Shown: positions 18,046 through 27,163, counted from the stretch's first letter. The stretch is 64,000 nucleotides of DNA from Cesiribacter sp. SM1 (GCF_020178975.1 NZ_JAHXBU010000040.1:1-64000), one strand, 5' to 3'. The notes: generated from the letters alone by a model not told the origin. Made by a program: numbers and translations.

Positions 18046-20028
18046 ATGAAAAGGAAGTATAACGCTTTTGCTGCCTTAGTGATCGGAATCGTCGCTTCAG
18101 CAAATGTTACTGCACAACAACCAGCCTCTTTTGTGGTGAAGGCAAACCAGCCCACTGCTGATATACAGCCCACCATGTGGGGGCTTTTCTTCGAAGATAT
18201 CAACATGGGAGCCGACGGAGGGGTATATGCAGAGCTGGTGAAAAACCGCTCTTTTGAATTCGACACCCCCATGATGGGCTGGAAAGAAACGAAAAAAGAA
18301 GGTGCCGAAGGCAGTGTGCTTGTCTATAACCTTGGAGAAGTAGACATGGCCAACCGCCGCTTTGCACGTGTAAAGGTTAAATCTGCCGCAGGTGATTATG
18401 GCATTACCAACGAAGGATTCCGGGGCATGGGCATCAAGCAGGGCAATCAGTACGATTTTTCTGTAATGGCCCGCCAGCAGCCCGGTAGCAACATTGTACT
18501 TAACGTGGAGCTGGTAAATGCGAATGGCGAAAAGATTGGTGAAACAACCATAAAGCCTGAAGGGCAGGCCTGGAAAAAGTATACAGCAAGCTTTACAGCC
18601 ACTGCTACAGAACCTAAGGCAAGGCTAAACATCTGGACCAAAGGACAGGGCGAGATTGATCTGGACATGATCTCTCTCTTTCCCCAGGATACCTGGAAAG
18701 GACGCCCGGGTGGCCTGCGTGCCGATATGATTCAGCTGCTGGCCGATATGAAGCCTGGCTTCCTGCGTTTTCCCGGTGGCTGTATTGTAGAAGGCCGCAC
18801 CCTGGATGAGCGCTTTCAGTGGAAGAAAACCATTGGTCCTGCTGCAGAGCGTGACCTGATCGTGAACCGCTGGAACACCGAATTTAAGCACCGCCTTACC
18901 CCCGACTACTACCAAACCTTTGGCCTGGGCTTTTTTGAATACTTCCAGGTAGCAGAGGATATTGGTGCCGAACCGCTGCCTATTCTCAATGCAGGTATGG
19001 CCTGCCAGTTTAACACCGGCGAGCTGGTACCCCTGGATGAGCTTCAGCCATACATACAGGATGCACTAGACCTTATTGAATTTGCAAATGGTCCTGCCAC
19101 CAGCGAGTGGGGTAAGAAGCGTGCCGAAATGGGGCATCCCGAGCCATTTAACATGAAGTACCTGGGGGTGGGTAATGAGCAATGGGGCGAACAGTACATT
19201 GAACGTTACAAAGAATTTGAAAAAGTACTGAAGGCCAAGCATCCGGAAATTACCCTTGTAACCACCACAGGACCTTTCCCGGAGGGTGAGGAATTTGAGT
19301 ACCTCGATAAAACCCTGCGCGCTATGGATGCCGAGCTCATCGATGAGCACTACTACCGCCCGCCGCAGTGGTTCCGCGAGAATGCTACCCGTTACGACAG
19401 CTACGATCGCAACGGCCCCAAGATTTTTGCAGGAGAGTATGCTGCACAAAGTGTTGCCATTGCAAGTCCCGATAACAAAAACAACTGGGAGACCGCTCTT
19501 TCAGAAGCAGCCTTTATGACAGGCCTGGAGCGTAATGCCGATGTAGTAGTGATGGCCTCTTATGCGCCGCTCTTCGCTCATGCCGAGGGCTGGCAGTGGA
19601 CCCCCGACATGATCTGGGTAGATAACCTGCGTGCCCACGGCACTCCCAACTACTATGTGCAGAAGCTGTTCTCCACAAACAAAGGCTCCCAGGTAGTGCC
19701 TATGCTCCACCAGGATAAGCCGGTAACCGGCCAGAATGGTTTGTTTGCTTCGGCAGTAAAAGACAATGAGACGGGGGAGATTATTCTTAAGATTGTAAAC
19801 ACCACCGATAAAGTACAGAACAGCGAAACCGTGGTGGAGGGTGTAAAAAAGTTAGCTTCAAAAGCGAAATTAACTGTAATGAAAAGCGATAAGCTGGATG
19901 CAGTAAATACGCTTGAAAATCCAATCAACATCAGCCCGGTAGAGCAAAACCTTAAAGTAAAAGGAAATAAGGTAAATCTGCCCCTTGCTCCTTATTCTGT
20001 AACAGTGGTGCGGGTAAAAGCCAGCTAA
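18046..20028 (+). CDS. GH51 alpha-L-arabinofuranosidase with N-terminal carbohydrate-binding-like domain
   Basis: This 660-residue protein carries a signal peptide (about residues 1-24, ending VTAQ) and is probably periplasmic. It has a beta-sandwich domain resembling CBM4 (about residues 70-210) and then the GH51 barrel. The acid/base glutamate is in GVGNEQWG and the nucleophile in IFAGEYAAQ. The length fits the longer GH51 type found in plants and Bacteroidetes, compared with the roughly 500-residue form encoded at 24468. It should release arabinofuranose from arabinan or arabinoxylan side chains. The gene is 128 bp after the GH43 gene. Confidence 0.92.
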   Translation: MKRKYNAFAALVIGIVASANVTAQQPASFVVKANQPTADIQPTMWGLFFEDINMGADGGVYAELVKNRSFEFDTPMMGWKETKKEGAEGSVLVYNLGEVDMANRRFARVKVKSAAGDYGITNEGFRGMGIKQGNQYDFSVMARQQPGSNIVLNVELVNANGEKIGETTIKPEGQAWKKYTASFTATATEPKARLNIWTKGQGEIDLDMISLFPQDTWKGRPGGLRADMIQLLADMKPGFLRFPGGCIVEGRTLDERFQWKKTIGPAAERDLIVNRWNTEFKHRLTPDYYQTFGLGFFEYFQVAEDIGAEPLPILNAGMACQFNTGELVPLDELQPYIQDALDLIEFANGPATSEWGKKRAEMGHPEPFNMKYLGVGNEQWGEQYIERYKEFEKVLKAKHPEITLVTTTGPFPEGEEFEYLDKTLRAMDAELIDEHYYRPPQWFRENATRYDSYDRNGPKIFAGEYAAQSVAIASPDNKNNWETALSEAAFMTGLERNADVVVMASYAPLFAHAEGWQWTPDMIWVDNLRAHGTPNYYVQKLFSTNKGSQVVPMLHQDKPVTGQNGLFASAVKDNETGEIILKIVNTTDKVQNSETVVEGVKKLASKAKLTVMKSDKLDAVNTLENPINISPVEQNLKVKGNKVNLPLAPYSVTVVRVKAS

Positions 20029-20047
20029 TTTGTATTTTGTAGTCAGA

Positions 20048-20090
20048 ATGTTCCATAGTGTGAGAATCAGGTTCTCTTGCTATGGAACAT
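20048..20090. terminator. Two-tier hairpin after the GH51 gene
   Basis: ATGTTCCATAG (20048-20058) pairs perfectly with CTATGGAACAT (20080-20090). An inner hairpin, GAGAA (20062-20066) with TTCTC (20072-20076), sits inside the loop. The structure lies between the GH51 stop and the mutarotase start. It may act as a terminator or processing site; no T run follows. Confidence 0.5.
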
Positions 20091-20161
20091 CCTTGTATAG
20101 CGTGTACTACTTTGGAAATAGCTATATTTTGCCAACCATTATATTAACTGATAATCAACCA

Positions 20162-21343
20162 ATGAAAAAAAATCAATTAACGGCACTGCTGCTGTGCTCA
20201 CTGCTGTTTGGCTGGGCTTGTTCAGGATCTTCCGAAAATAACCAGGATGCACAGAGTACTGCAGATACGGTGCAAAATACCAGCAGCGTAAGCAGGTCTG
20301 ATTTTGGTAAAATGCAGGATGGTACTACCGTGGATCTGTACACCCTCACCAATGCAAATGGCACCGAAGTAAAAATCACCAACTATGGTGGCATTATCAC
20401 CTCTTTAAGAGTGGCAGATAAAAACGACTCCCTGGAGGATGTTGTGCTGGGCTTTGATAACCTGGAAGGCTACCTGCAGGAAGGCGTACCATACTTTGGT
20501 GCCATTGTGGGCCGCTATGGCAACCGCATTGCAAACGCACAGTTTGTGCTGGATGGCCAAACCTATAAACTGGCAGCCAACGACGGCCCAAACCACCTGC
20601 ATGGAGGCGTAAGAGGTTTTGATAAGGTCTTGTGGCAGGCCGAATCGTTTGAAGGTGAAGAGGGCGTTGGTGTAAAGCTGCGCCATCTTAGCAAGGATGG
20701 CGAAGAAGGCTATCCCGGCAACCTTACAGTAGATGTTACCTACACCCTCACCAACGATGATGCCCTAAAGATCGACTACCAGGCAACTACCGATAAAGCC
20801 ACAGTGGTTAACCTTACCAACCATGCTTACTTTAACTTAAGTGGTAACCTTGGGGAAAAAATCCTGGACCACCAGGTAATGATCAATGCCGACAGCCTTG
20901 TGCCGGTTAATGAAACCCTCATTCCTACCGGAGAACTAATAGCTGTAGAAGGTACTCCATTTGATTTTACAGAACCAACAGCGGTTGGAGAAAGAATAGA
21001 TGCCAACGACCAGCAGATTGTCTATGGCAAGGGCTATGACCATTGCTGGGCCCTGAATGGTGAAGCCGGAGCAATGAGCCTGGCGGCAACCGTGCACCAT
21101 CCAGAAAGTGGTCGCTTTATGGAGGTGCATACCACTGAACCAGGCATTCAGTTCTATACCGGCAACTTCCTCGATGGCTCTTTAAGCGGCAAGGGCTTCA
21201 CCTATGGCCACCGCACCGGCTTTTGCCTGGAAACAGAGCACTACCCCGATTCACCAAACCAGGAGAATTTTCCATCTGTAACCCTTAGGCCTGGCGAGAC
21301 TTACCAGACCCAGACCACCTATAAATTTTCAGTAAAAGAATAG
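20162..21343 (+). CDS. Aldose 1-epimerase (mutarotase), lipoprotein
   Basis: This 393-residue member of the GalM family interconverts sugar anomers. The start at 20162 gives a lipoprotein signal peptide (MKKNQLTALLL...GWA-C20); an upstream in-frame ATG at 20030 adds 44 residues with no leader character. Family signatures include 'TNYGGIITSLRVADK', 'NGPNHLHGG'-like text (here NDGPNHLHGG), the catalytic His in NLTNHAYFNLSG and the catalytic Glu in CLETEHYPDS. Being secreted, it would equilibrate arabinose anomers freed in the periplasm before uptake. GalM enzymes often act on several aldoses, so arabinose is inferred from context. Confidence 0.9.
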   Translation: MKKNQLTALLLCSLLFGWACSGSSENNQDAQSTADTVQNTSSVSRSDFGKMQDGTTVDLYTLTNANGTEVKITNYGGIITSLRVADKNDSLEDVVLGFDNLEGYLQEGVPYFGAIVGRYGNRIANAQFVLDGQTYKLAANDGPNHLHGGVRGFDKVLWQAESFEGEEGVGVKLRHLSKDGEEGYPGNLTVDVTYTLTNDDALKIDYQATTDKATVVNLTNHAYFNLSGNLGEKILDHQVMINADSLVPVNETLIPTGELIAVEGTPFDFTEPTAVGERIDANDQQIVYGKGYDHCWALNGEAGAMSLAATVHHPESGRFMEVHTTEPGIQFYTGNFLDGSLSGKGFTYGHRTGFCLETEHYPDSPNQENFPSVTLRPGETYQTQTTYKFSVKE

Positions 21344-21370
21344 GCAGTACCTAACGCCTGAAGTCTGCTT

Positions 21371-21398
21371 CCTTATCCCTGCGCGGGCAGGGATAAGG
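21371..21398 (+). terminator. Stem-loop after the mutarotase gene
   Basis: CCTTATCCCTG and CAGGGATAAGG form a perfect 11-bp stem around the loop CGCGGG, 28 bases past the mutarotase stop. The loop is GC-rich and no T run follows, so termination is likely but not certain. Confidence 0.5.
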
Positions 21399-21402
21399 AG
21401 TA

Positions 21403-21414
21403 GTAATCGATTGA
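21403..21414. promoter_or_regulatory. LacI-type operator variant upstream of GH43
   Basis: GTAATCGATTGA matches the perfect palindrome at 11264-11275 in 10 of 12 positions and keeps the AATCGATT core. It is the only other good match noticed in a promoter region of the window. Confidence 0.35.
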
Positions 21415-21476
21415 AACGCAAAATTTTCATCCTCCTGAGACAAATAGTTTCGGGAGGATCTTTGTAAAATTTTTTA

Positions 21477-21493
21477 AGTGTAAAAAAAACAGT
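21477..21493. promoter_or_regulatory. Candidate AraR operator upstream of GH43
   Basis: AGTGTAAAAAAAACAGT has the halves AGTGT and ACAGT around a 7-bp spacer, one mismatch from the araB-type repeat AGTGT-N7-ACACT. It lies 162 bp before the GH43 start. Confidence 0.4.
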
Positions 21494-21654
21494 TATATTG
21501 TATTGAGTGTAAAGCACGCTTAAAAAGCCATCCCAAAAGCAGGTTTTCAAGCGGGGCTTTTACCGCAGCACTGGTTTTGCAGCCCTGTCAGCACAGGCAG
21601 TATCTAATCATTTTTTTGATCGGCTACAGATCGCTAATGTAAAATGAAAAGGCA

Positions 21655-22671
21655 ATGCTAATAACTCAAAAACATTTTTTCTGGAAGCTTTCACTGCTTG
21701 TGCTGCTATTTGCTGGCGTTTTTTCCACGGCAAATGCACAGGGCGAGGGTGCAAACTTCAGGGTGCATGATCCGGTCATGATCCGCCAGGGTGGAACGTA
21801 CTACCTTTTTGCCACCGGGCCTGGTATTGCTGTCTGGTCATCACCCGATATGAAAAGCTGGAGCCGCCAGAAGGCTGTTTTTGATAGCCCGCCGCAGTGG
21901 GCAGTAGATGCCATTCCAGGCTTTAAGGGCCATATATGGGCGCCTGATATTTCCTATCACAATGGCACCTACTATTTATACTACTCAGTATCTGCCTTTG
22001 GTAAAAATACATCAGCCATAGGTCTGGCTACCAACCCGACACTGGACCCAAAAAGTCCAGACTATAAATGGACCGATCACGGTAAAGTAGTGCAATCGGT
22101 GCCGGGCAGGGATTTGTGGAATGCCATAGATCCTAACCTGATAAAGGATGAGAAAGGACAGCCATGGCTAACCTTTGGCTCTTTCTGGGGAGGCATGAAG
22201 CTGGTAAAAATGGATAATGATCTGAAAAAGCCGGCCCAGCCCGAAGAGTGGTATACCCTGGCAAGGCGGCCCCGGGAATGGAGTACCCACGATACCCTGG
22301 CCGGAAGTGCAGCCATCGAGGCACCCTTCCTATTCAAAAAAGGAGATTACTACTACCTGTTTGTCTCCTACGACTACTGCTGCAGGGGTGTTAACAGCAC
22401 CTACAAAATGGTGGTAGGCCGTTCAAAAGACATTCATGGGCCTTACCTGAACCGTGATGGCGAGCAAATGCTGGAGGGAAAAGCAAGCCTGCTGCTGGAG
22501 GGAGATGAGGCCTGGTATGGTGTGGGACATAATTCAGTTTACACTTTTGATAATACCGATTACCTGGTGTTCCATGCTTATGCCGCTGCCGAAGAGGGCA
22601 GGCCAAAACTTAGAATCGAAAAGCTTCGCTGGGATGCACAAGGCTGGCCGCAGGTAGCCCTGGAGCAGTGA
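21655..22671 (+). CDS. GH43 endo-alpha-1,5-L-arabinanase
   Basis: This 338-residue secreted enzyme has a signal peptide of about 28 residues (…FSTANAQ). It is close in length and motifs to compact endo-arabinanases such as B. subtilis AbnA: RVHDPVMI (catalytic base Asp), NAIDPNLI (second Asp), AIEAPFLF (catalytic Glu) and 'WLTFGSFWGGMKL'. The 'VSYDYCCRGVNSTYKM' segment is typical of the single-domain form. It should cut the alpha-1,5-arabinan backbone. The export signal lacks a lipobox, so it may be periplasmic and act on imported oligosaccharides. Two operator-like sites lie upstream, suggesting it heads its own transcript. Confidence 0.92.
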   Translation: MLITQKHFFWKLSLLVLLFAGVFSTANAQGEGANFRVHDPVMIRQGGTYYLFATGPGIAVWSSPDMKSWSRQKAVFDSPPQWAVDAIPGFKGHIWAPDISYHNGTYYLYYSVSAFGKNTSAIGLATNPTLDPKSPDYKWTDHGKVVQSVPGRDLWNAIDPNLIKDEKGQPWLTFGSFWGGMKLVKMDNDLKKPAQPEEWYTLARRPREWSTHDTLAGSAAIEAPFLFKKGDYYYLFVSYDYCCRGVNSTYKMVVGRSKDIHGPYLNRDGEQMLEGKASLLLEGDEAWYGVGHNSVYTFDNTDYLVFHAYAAAEEGRPKLRIEKLRWDAQGWPQVALEQ

Positions 22672-22750
22672 GCGCCGGAGTGTACAGCGAGCATTATTTA
22701 GTTAAAATACAATGATATAAGTTTTACTCTAAATTGGTTGGTTGGTAGAT

Positions 22751-22795
22751 TCTCCCGGACTGTGCAGGTACAAAGCCTGCGCTTTTCCCGGGAGA
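22751..22795. terminator. Two-tier stem-loop between two GH43 genes
   Basis: TCTCCCGG (22751-22758) pairs with CCGGGAGA (22788-22795). An inner hairpin, GCAGG (22764-22768) with CCTGC (22776-22780), fills the loop. A T/C-rich stretch follows. This fits an intrinsic terminator after the GH43 gene ending at 22671. Confidence 0.55.
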
Positions 22796-22834
22796 TTCTC
22801 TTCTTAAATCCTGCTAAAGGAGTAGCCCTGTAAT

Positions 22835-24346
22835 ATGATAAGACTAACACAACTTTCTAGCTTTTTCACCTTGATGATTACCCTGTTTGGAGCCTGCCAG
22901 ACGCAGCAAAGCCAGACAGAGCAGCCAAATGAGCAGGTCACAGGTCCTGACATCGAAGATGACTACAGTGCCATTACTGATATTCAGCACTACAGGAAGT
23001 GGGGCACCTACAATGTACACGACCCCTCTGTTATCAAGGCTGGCGATGCATACTATATGTACTCTACCGATGCCATCTGGTGGCCCGAGGGTGCCGTACA
23101 GGAATCCGATTCCATTGATATTGGCAACATACATGTGCGCCGCTCTGCGGACCTGGTAAACTGGGAGTTTGTAGGCTGGGCGTTCGATAGCATTCCCCCG
23201 GCTGCCGTTCAGCACATACACGAAGCCTCTGGCGGAAGAGAGCCCGGCGGTATTTGGGCGCCCTACATCATGAAATGGGGTGACGGCTATCGCCTGTACT
23301 ATTCAGTTTCTGTATTTGGTGCCAACACCTCTACGATTGGGCTGGCTACCAGCAATTCGCCAGAAGGCCCCTGGGAACAGCAGGGGCTGGTGGTAAAAAC
23401 CTTTGAGAGCAGCCCCGTGAACGCCATAGACCCTTCTGTGGTGGTAGATGCCCAAACAGGAAAACACTGGATGATTTATGGCTCTTACTTCGGCGGCCTG
23501 TTTGCGCTGGAGTTAAACCCTGCTACCGGCCTTGCCATGCAGGAAGGCGACCTGGGGAAAATAGTAGCCCGCAGGGCAGAAGGCAAAACAAGGATTATAG
23601 AAGCTCCCGAGGTTGTTTACAATCCCGAGACAAAGATGTACTACCTCTTCGTTTCTTATGATGCACTGTTTACACATTATAATGTGCGCGTAGGCAGATC
23701 AGCTACGCCCGATGGCCCTTACCTGGATATGTTTGGGAAAGATATGGCTGATACCACCAACAACTTCCCGGTGCTTACCTACGCCTACCGTTTCGATGGC
23801 CACCCGGGCTGGGCTGGGGTAGCCCATCCGGCAGTGCTGAACGATGGCGGGCAGTTCTATATGTTCCACCAGGGCAGGCTTGCGCCCGAAAACCTGATGA
23901 TGGTGCTGCACGCCCGTAAAATGTTCTGGACAGCAGACGGATGGCCTGTGGTGTCTCCGGAGCGTTATGCGGCCATGGAGCAGCGGCCCATCAGCCAGGA
24001 TGAGCTTGCCGGAAGCTGGGAAATGATGCACTTGGCCGAGGTGAAAGATACAGTTACCCTCTGGCAAGGGCAGATACCTCCCGGTGGCTGGCACTACAGC
24101 ACCAGCATGTTCAATAATTCCACCAAAATCAGCCTGGCAGCCGATGGTAAGGTGGTGGGCTCACCTGAATTTACCAGCTGGAAGCTGGATGGCGACAGGC
24201 TGGTACTTTCCGGACAAGGAGCGCAGGAAACAAGCGTAATCCTATCCCGCGGCTGGGACTGGGAAAATAAAACGCCTGCCATTCTTTTTACCGGCCTGGC
24301 TGCAGATGGCTTCAGCCTCTGGGGCAAACAGCTACAAAAGGAATAA
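22835..24346 (+). CDS. GH43 arabinanase-type lipoprotein with C-terminal domain (paralogue of 16364)
   Basis: This 503-residue protein has a lipobox at LFGA-C21. The catalytic acids are visible in VHDPSVI, AIDPSVV and IEAPEVV. The C-terminal part repeats the domain seen in the enzyme at 16364 ('FWTADGWPVVSPERY', 'RGWDWENKTPAILFTG'). The two paralogues share 27 identical bases at 17530-17556 and 23926-23952. Unlike its paralogue it has only a short linker, so it may sit closer to the membrane, perhaps in the periplasm. Likely substrates are alpha-1,5-arabinan or arabino-oligosaccharides. Confidence 0.88.
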   Translation: MIRLTQLSSFFTLMITLFGACQTQQSQTEQPNEQVTGPDIEDDYSAITDIQHYRKWGTYNVHDPSVIKAGDAYYMYSTDAIWWPEGAVQESDSIDIGNIHVRRSADLVNWEFVGWAFDSIPPAAVQHIHEASGGREPGGIWAPYIMKWGDGYRLYYSVSVFGANTSTIGLATSNSPEGPWEQQGLVVKTFESSPVNAIDPSVVVDAQTGKHWMIYGSYFGGLFALELNPATGLAMQEGDLGKIVARRAEGKTRIIEAPEVVYNPETKMYYLFVSYDALFTHYNVRVGRSATPDGPYLDMFGKDMADTTNNFPVLTYAYRFDGHPGWAGVAHPAVLNDGGQFYMFHQGRLAPENLMMVLHARKMFWTADGWPVVSPERYAAMEQRPISQDELAGSWEMMHLAEVKDTVTLWQGQIPPGGWHYSTSMFNNSTKISLAADGKVVGSPEFTSWKLDGDRLVLSGQGAQETSVILSRGWDWENKTPAILFTGLAADGFSLWGKQLQKE

Positions 24347-24467
24347 GCAAAAAATTATAAACTGCAGAGGCACCCGGGCCGCAGCGGCGGTCCGTCTCAT
24401 GCCGCAAACATGGTAGCTCATACCCGAAACCAAAAAAAGAACAACCAATAACAAACATACAGCATAG

Positions 24468-26006
24468 ATGAAAAGGATATTTTTAAGTGGTTTTATGCTC
24501 ATGTGCAGCCTGGTAAGCTACGGGCAAAATACCATCAGCATGGATGCAAAAGGCTCTGATCAGAAAATCAGCAGACACATTTACGGACATTTTGCAGAAC
24601 ACCTGGGCAGGAGCATCTACGGAGGCTTTTATGTAGGTGAGGATAACACCACCATTCCCCACACCAACGGGGTGCGTAACGATGTGATAGCGGCCCTTAA
24701 AAAGCTTAAAATAGCGAACCTCCGCTGGCCGGGAGGCTGCTTTGCCGATACCTACCAGTGGAAAGATGGCATCGGGCCTAAATCTGAGCGGCCTACCATT
24801 GTAAACACCTGGTGGGGCAACGTTACAGAAGATAACAGCTTTGGTACCCACGACTTTCTGAACATGTGCGAGGAGCTGGGCACAGAGCCTTACCTGGCAG
24901 CAAACATAGGCAGCGGTACCGTACAGGACGTAATGGACTGGGTGCAGTACGTAAACTTTGAGGGAGAAAGCCCCATGTCGAAGCTGCGCAGGGAAAACGG
25001 ACGCGAAAAGCCCTGGAACGTTAAATTCTGGGGAGTAGGCAACGAGGCCTGGGGTTGTGGCGGTAACATGCAGCCTGATTATTATGCCGATGAGTATCGC
25101 AAATATGCCACCTTTATGGCTGGCTGGACTAATGAAGGCGGCCTGTACAGAATTGCATCTGGTGCTAACTCTGCCGACTATAACTGGACGGAAACACTGA
25201 TGAAGAACATACCCAGCAGCATGGTATCTGGTGTAGCCCTGCACCACTACTCTGTGATCGACTGGAGTGCAAAAGGTCCTGCCACAGGTTTTAGCGAGCA
25301 GCAGTATTTTACCACCATGCAGCGTGCCCTGTTCATGGATGAGCTCATCACCAAGCACTCGGCCATCATGGATAAGTACGATCCTGAAAAGAAAATAGCC
25401 CTGGTTGTAGATGAGTGGGGTGGCTGGTATGAAGTAGAGCCGGGTACAAACCCAGGTTTTCTGTATCAGCAAAACACCATGCGCGATGCCATGATTGCCG
25501 GTGCTACCTTAAACATCTTTCACAAGCACAGCGACCGTGTGCGCATGGCCAACCTGGCACAGACTGTTAACGTGCTGCAGGCAGTGATTTTAACCGAAGA
25601 GGAAAAAATGCTGCTTACACCAACTTACCACGTAATGGAAATGTACAATGTGCACCAGGATGCTACCCTGCTTCCCATGACGGTAAAGAGTAACGATTAT
25701 GTAATGGGCAACGAAAAGCTACCAGCTATTTCTGCCTCTGCATCCAGAGATGCCAATGGCCTTACCCACGTTTCGCTGGTAAACATCGATGCAAAGCAGA
25801 AGCAGGAGGTAACCATTAACATTGAAGGCGGTAACTACAAAACTGTAAGCGGACGCATACTTAGCTCTAAAAATGTAGGTGACTTCAACACCTTTGAAAG
25901 TCCAAACAAGATTACACCACAGGCTTTTAAGGGAGCAAAACTCAAAGGCAATAACCTTACGGTAACCCTGCCGCCATTTTCAGTGGTGGTGCTGGAAATG
26001 AAGTAA
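24468..26006 (+). CDS. GH51 alpha-N-arabinofuranosidase, short secreted form
   Basis: This 512-residue protein has a signal peptide (about residues 1-19, ending SYG-Q) in front of an enzyme type that is cytoplasmic in Bacillus. Motifs include 'IYGHFAEHLGRSIYGG' near the N-terminus, GVGNEAWGCGG with the acid/base Glu, and LVVDEWGGWYE with the nucleophile Glu. It should remove terminal alpha-L-arabinofuranosyl units from oligosaccharides in the periplasm, yielding free arabinose for the symporter. It pairs with the longer GH51 at 18046, which probably has a different linkage preference. Confidence 0.94.
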   Translation: MKRIFLSGFMLMCSLVSYGQNTISMDAKGSDQKISRHIYGHFAEHLGRSIYGGFYVGEDNTTIPHTNGVRNDVIAALKKLKIANLRWPGGCFADTYQWKDGIGPKSERPTIVNTWWGNVTEDNSFGTHDFLNMCEELGTEPYLAANIGSGTVQDVMDWVQYVNFEGESPMSKLRRENGREKPWNVKFWGVGNEAWGCGGNMQPDYYADEYRKYATFMAGWTNEGGLYRIASGANSADYNWTETLMKNIPSSMVSGVALHHYSVIDWSAKGPATGFSEQQYFTTMQRALFMDELITKHSAIMDKYDPEKKIALVVDEWGGWYEVEPGTNPGFLYQQNTMRDAMIAGATLNIFHKHSDRVRMANLAQTVNVLQAVILTEEEKMLLTPTYHVMEMYNVHQDATLLPMTVKSNDYVMGNEKLPAISASASRDANGLTHVSLVNIDAKQKQEVTINIEGGNYKTVSGRILSSKNVGDFNTFESPNKITPQAFKGAKLKGNNLTVTLPPFSVVVLEMK

Positions 26007-26031
26007 TCAATATCGCAGGGGATCAATTAGC

Positions 26032-26062
26032 ACACCTCCATGGCTAAAAGTCATGGAGGTGT
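26032..26062. terminator. Perfect stem-loop after the GH51 gene
   Basis: ACACCTCCATG (26032-26042) pairs with CATGGAGGTGT (26052-26062) across a 9-nt loop. It lies 26 bases past the GH51 stop. The tail is not T-rich, so this is a probable but atypical terminator. Confidence 0.55.
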
Positions 26063-26119
26063 ATATGGTAAGGTGGCAACGCAAAACCTGTATTTTAAAA
26101 CTGAAATGTACACATCATC

Positions 26120-27151
26120 ATGAATCAGACATACAAATCATCTCTTGTGCTGAGTGCGGTAGTAGCAGCTTGTTTAGGAGTGGCTTCCTGCTCTACCAAG
26201 GCAGATGCACCGGTTGCTACTGCTACTACTGCTGATGAAGAAGTTAAGCGGGCGGGCAACCCCATCATTACCCATAAGTTCACGGCCGATCCGGCAGCAA
26301 TTGTGCATGATGATAAGGTGTACCTCTATGCCGGCCACGACGAGGCTCCGGATGATTTTCATTTTTATAGAATGAATGAGTGGCTGGTGTTCTCCTCTGA
26401 AGATATGGTGAACTGGGAGGAACATCCCGTGCCACTAAAAGTAAGCGACTTTTCCTGGGCCAAAGCCGATGCCTGGGCGGCGCATGTGGTGGAGAAGGAG
26501 GGTAAGTTCTACTGGTATGTAACCGTTGAGCATGATAGCATTCCTGGCAAATCCATTGGCGTTGCTGTATCCGACAGCCCCACAGGTCCCTTCAAAGATG
26601 CCCGCGGCACTGCGCTCATCACCAACGATATGACCAAGCATACCGACATCAGCTGGGATGACATAGACCCTGCTGTATTCATTGACGACGACGGGCAGGC
26701 CTACATCTTCTGGGGTAATACTGTAATGCACTACGCAAAGCTTAAAGATAACATGATTGAGCTGGATGGCCCACTTCATAAAATAGAGGGCTTGCCACAT
26801 TTCACAGAGGCTCCCTGGGTGCACAAAAAGGGCGATTGGTATTACCTCTCTTATGCCTACCAGTTTCCGGAAAAAACAGCCTATGCCATGAGCCGCAGCA
26901 TAGAAGGTCCATGGGAATATAAGGGAATCCTGAATGAGCTGGCGGGTAATTCCAATACCAACCACCAGGCTATCCTGGATTTTAAAGGCAATTCCTATTT
27001 TATCTACCATACCGGTGGCATACAGCCAAATGGCGGTAGTTTCCGCCGCTCGGTAGCCATTGACCGCCTCCACTACAACCCCGATGGTACCCTGAAGCGT
27101 GTAGTGATGACCACCGAAGGGGTGGAACAGGTGCGCGATAAGGCACAGTAA
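26120..27151 (+). CDS. GH43 exo-acting arabinofuranosidase/xylosidase-type lipoprotein
   Basis: This 343-residue protein has a lipobox at GVAS-C24. The sequence 'NPIITHKFTADPAAIVHDDKVYLYAGHDEA' begins the catalytic propeller and carries the Asp base. 'DDIDPAVFIDDDGQAYIFWG' carries the second Asp and 'FTEAPWVHKKGDWYYLSYA' the Glu acid. This pattern is that of GH43 exo-enzymes (arabinofuranosidases and beta-xylosidases), different from the endo-arabinanase types upstream. In this locus an alpha-L-arabinofuranosidase is likely. The subfamily cannot be fixed by eye. Confidence 0.85.
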   Translation: MNQTYKSSLVLSAVVAACLGVASCSTKADAPVATATTADEEVKRAGNPIITHKFTADPAAIVHDDKVYLYAGHDEAPDDFHFYRMNEWLVFSSEDMVNWEEHPVPLKVSDFSWAKADAWAAHVVEKEGKFYWYVTVEHDSIPGKSIGVAVSDSPTGPFKDARGTALITNDMTKHTDISWDDIDPAVFIDDDGQAYIFWGNTVMHYAKLKDNMIELDGPLHKIEGLPHFTEAPWVHKKGDWYYLSYAYQFPEKTAYAMSRSIEGPWEYKGILNELAGNSNTNHQAILDFKGNSYFIYHTGGIQPNGGSFRRSVAIDRLHYNPDGTLKRVVMTTEGVEQVRDKAQ

Positions 27152-27163
27152 CTGTTTCCGGTG

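Larger units (their letters stand above)
21344..21654. other. Regulatory-rich gap before the GH43 gene at 21655
   Basis: This 311-bp gap holds no gene. It contains a perfect 11-bp stem, CCTTATCCCTG (21371-21381) with CAGGGATAAGG (21388-21398), likely ending the mutarotase transcript. A LacI-type site (21403-21414), a second stem (ATCCTCC 21429-21435 with GGAGGAT 21453-21459) and a candidate AraR site (21477-21493) follow in order. A new transcript probably starts here. Confidence 0.55.

Noticed and set aside
24483-25472. A 329-codon open frame antisense to the short GH51 gene
   Set aside because: It lies wholly inside a confidently assigned gene and resembles no family. Long antisense frames arise from codon bias.
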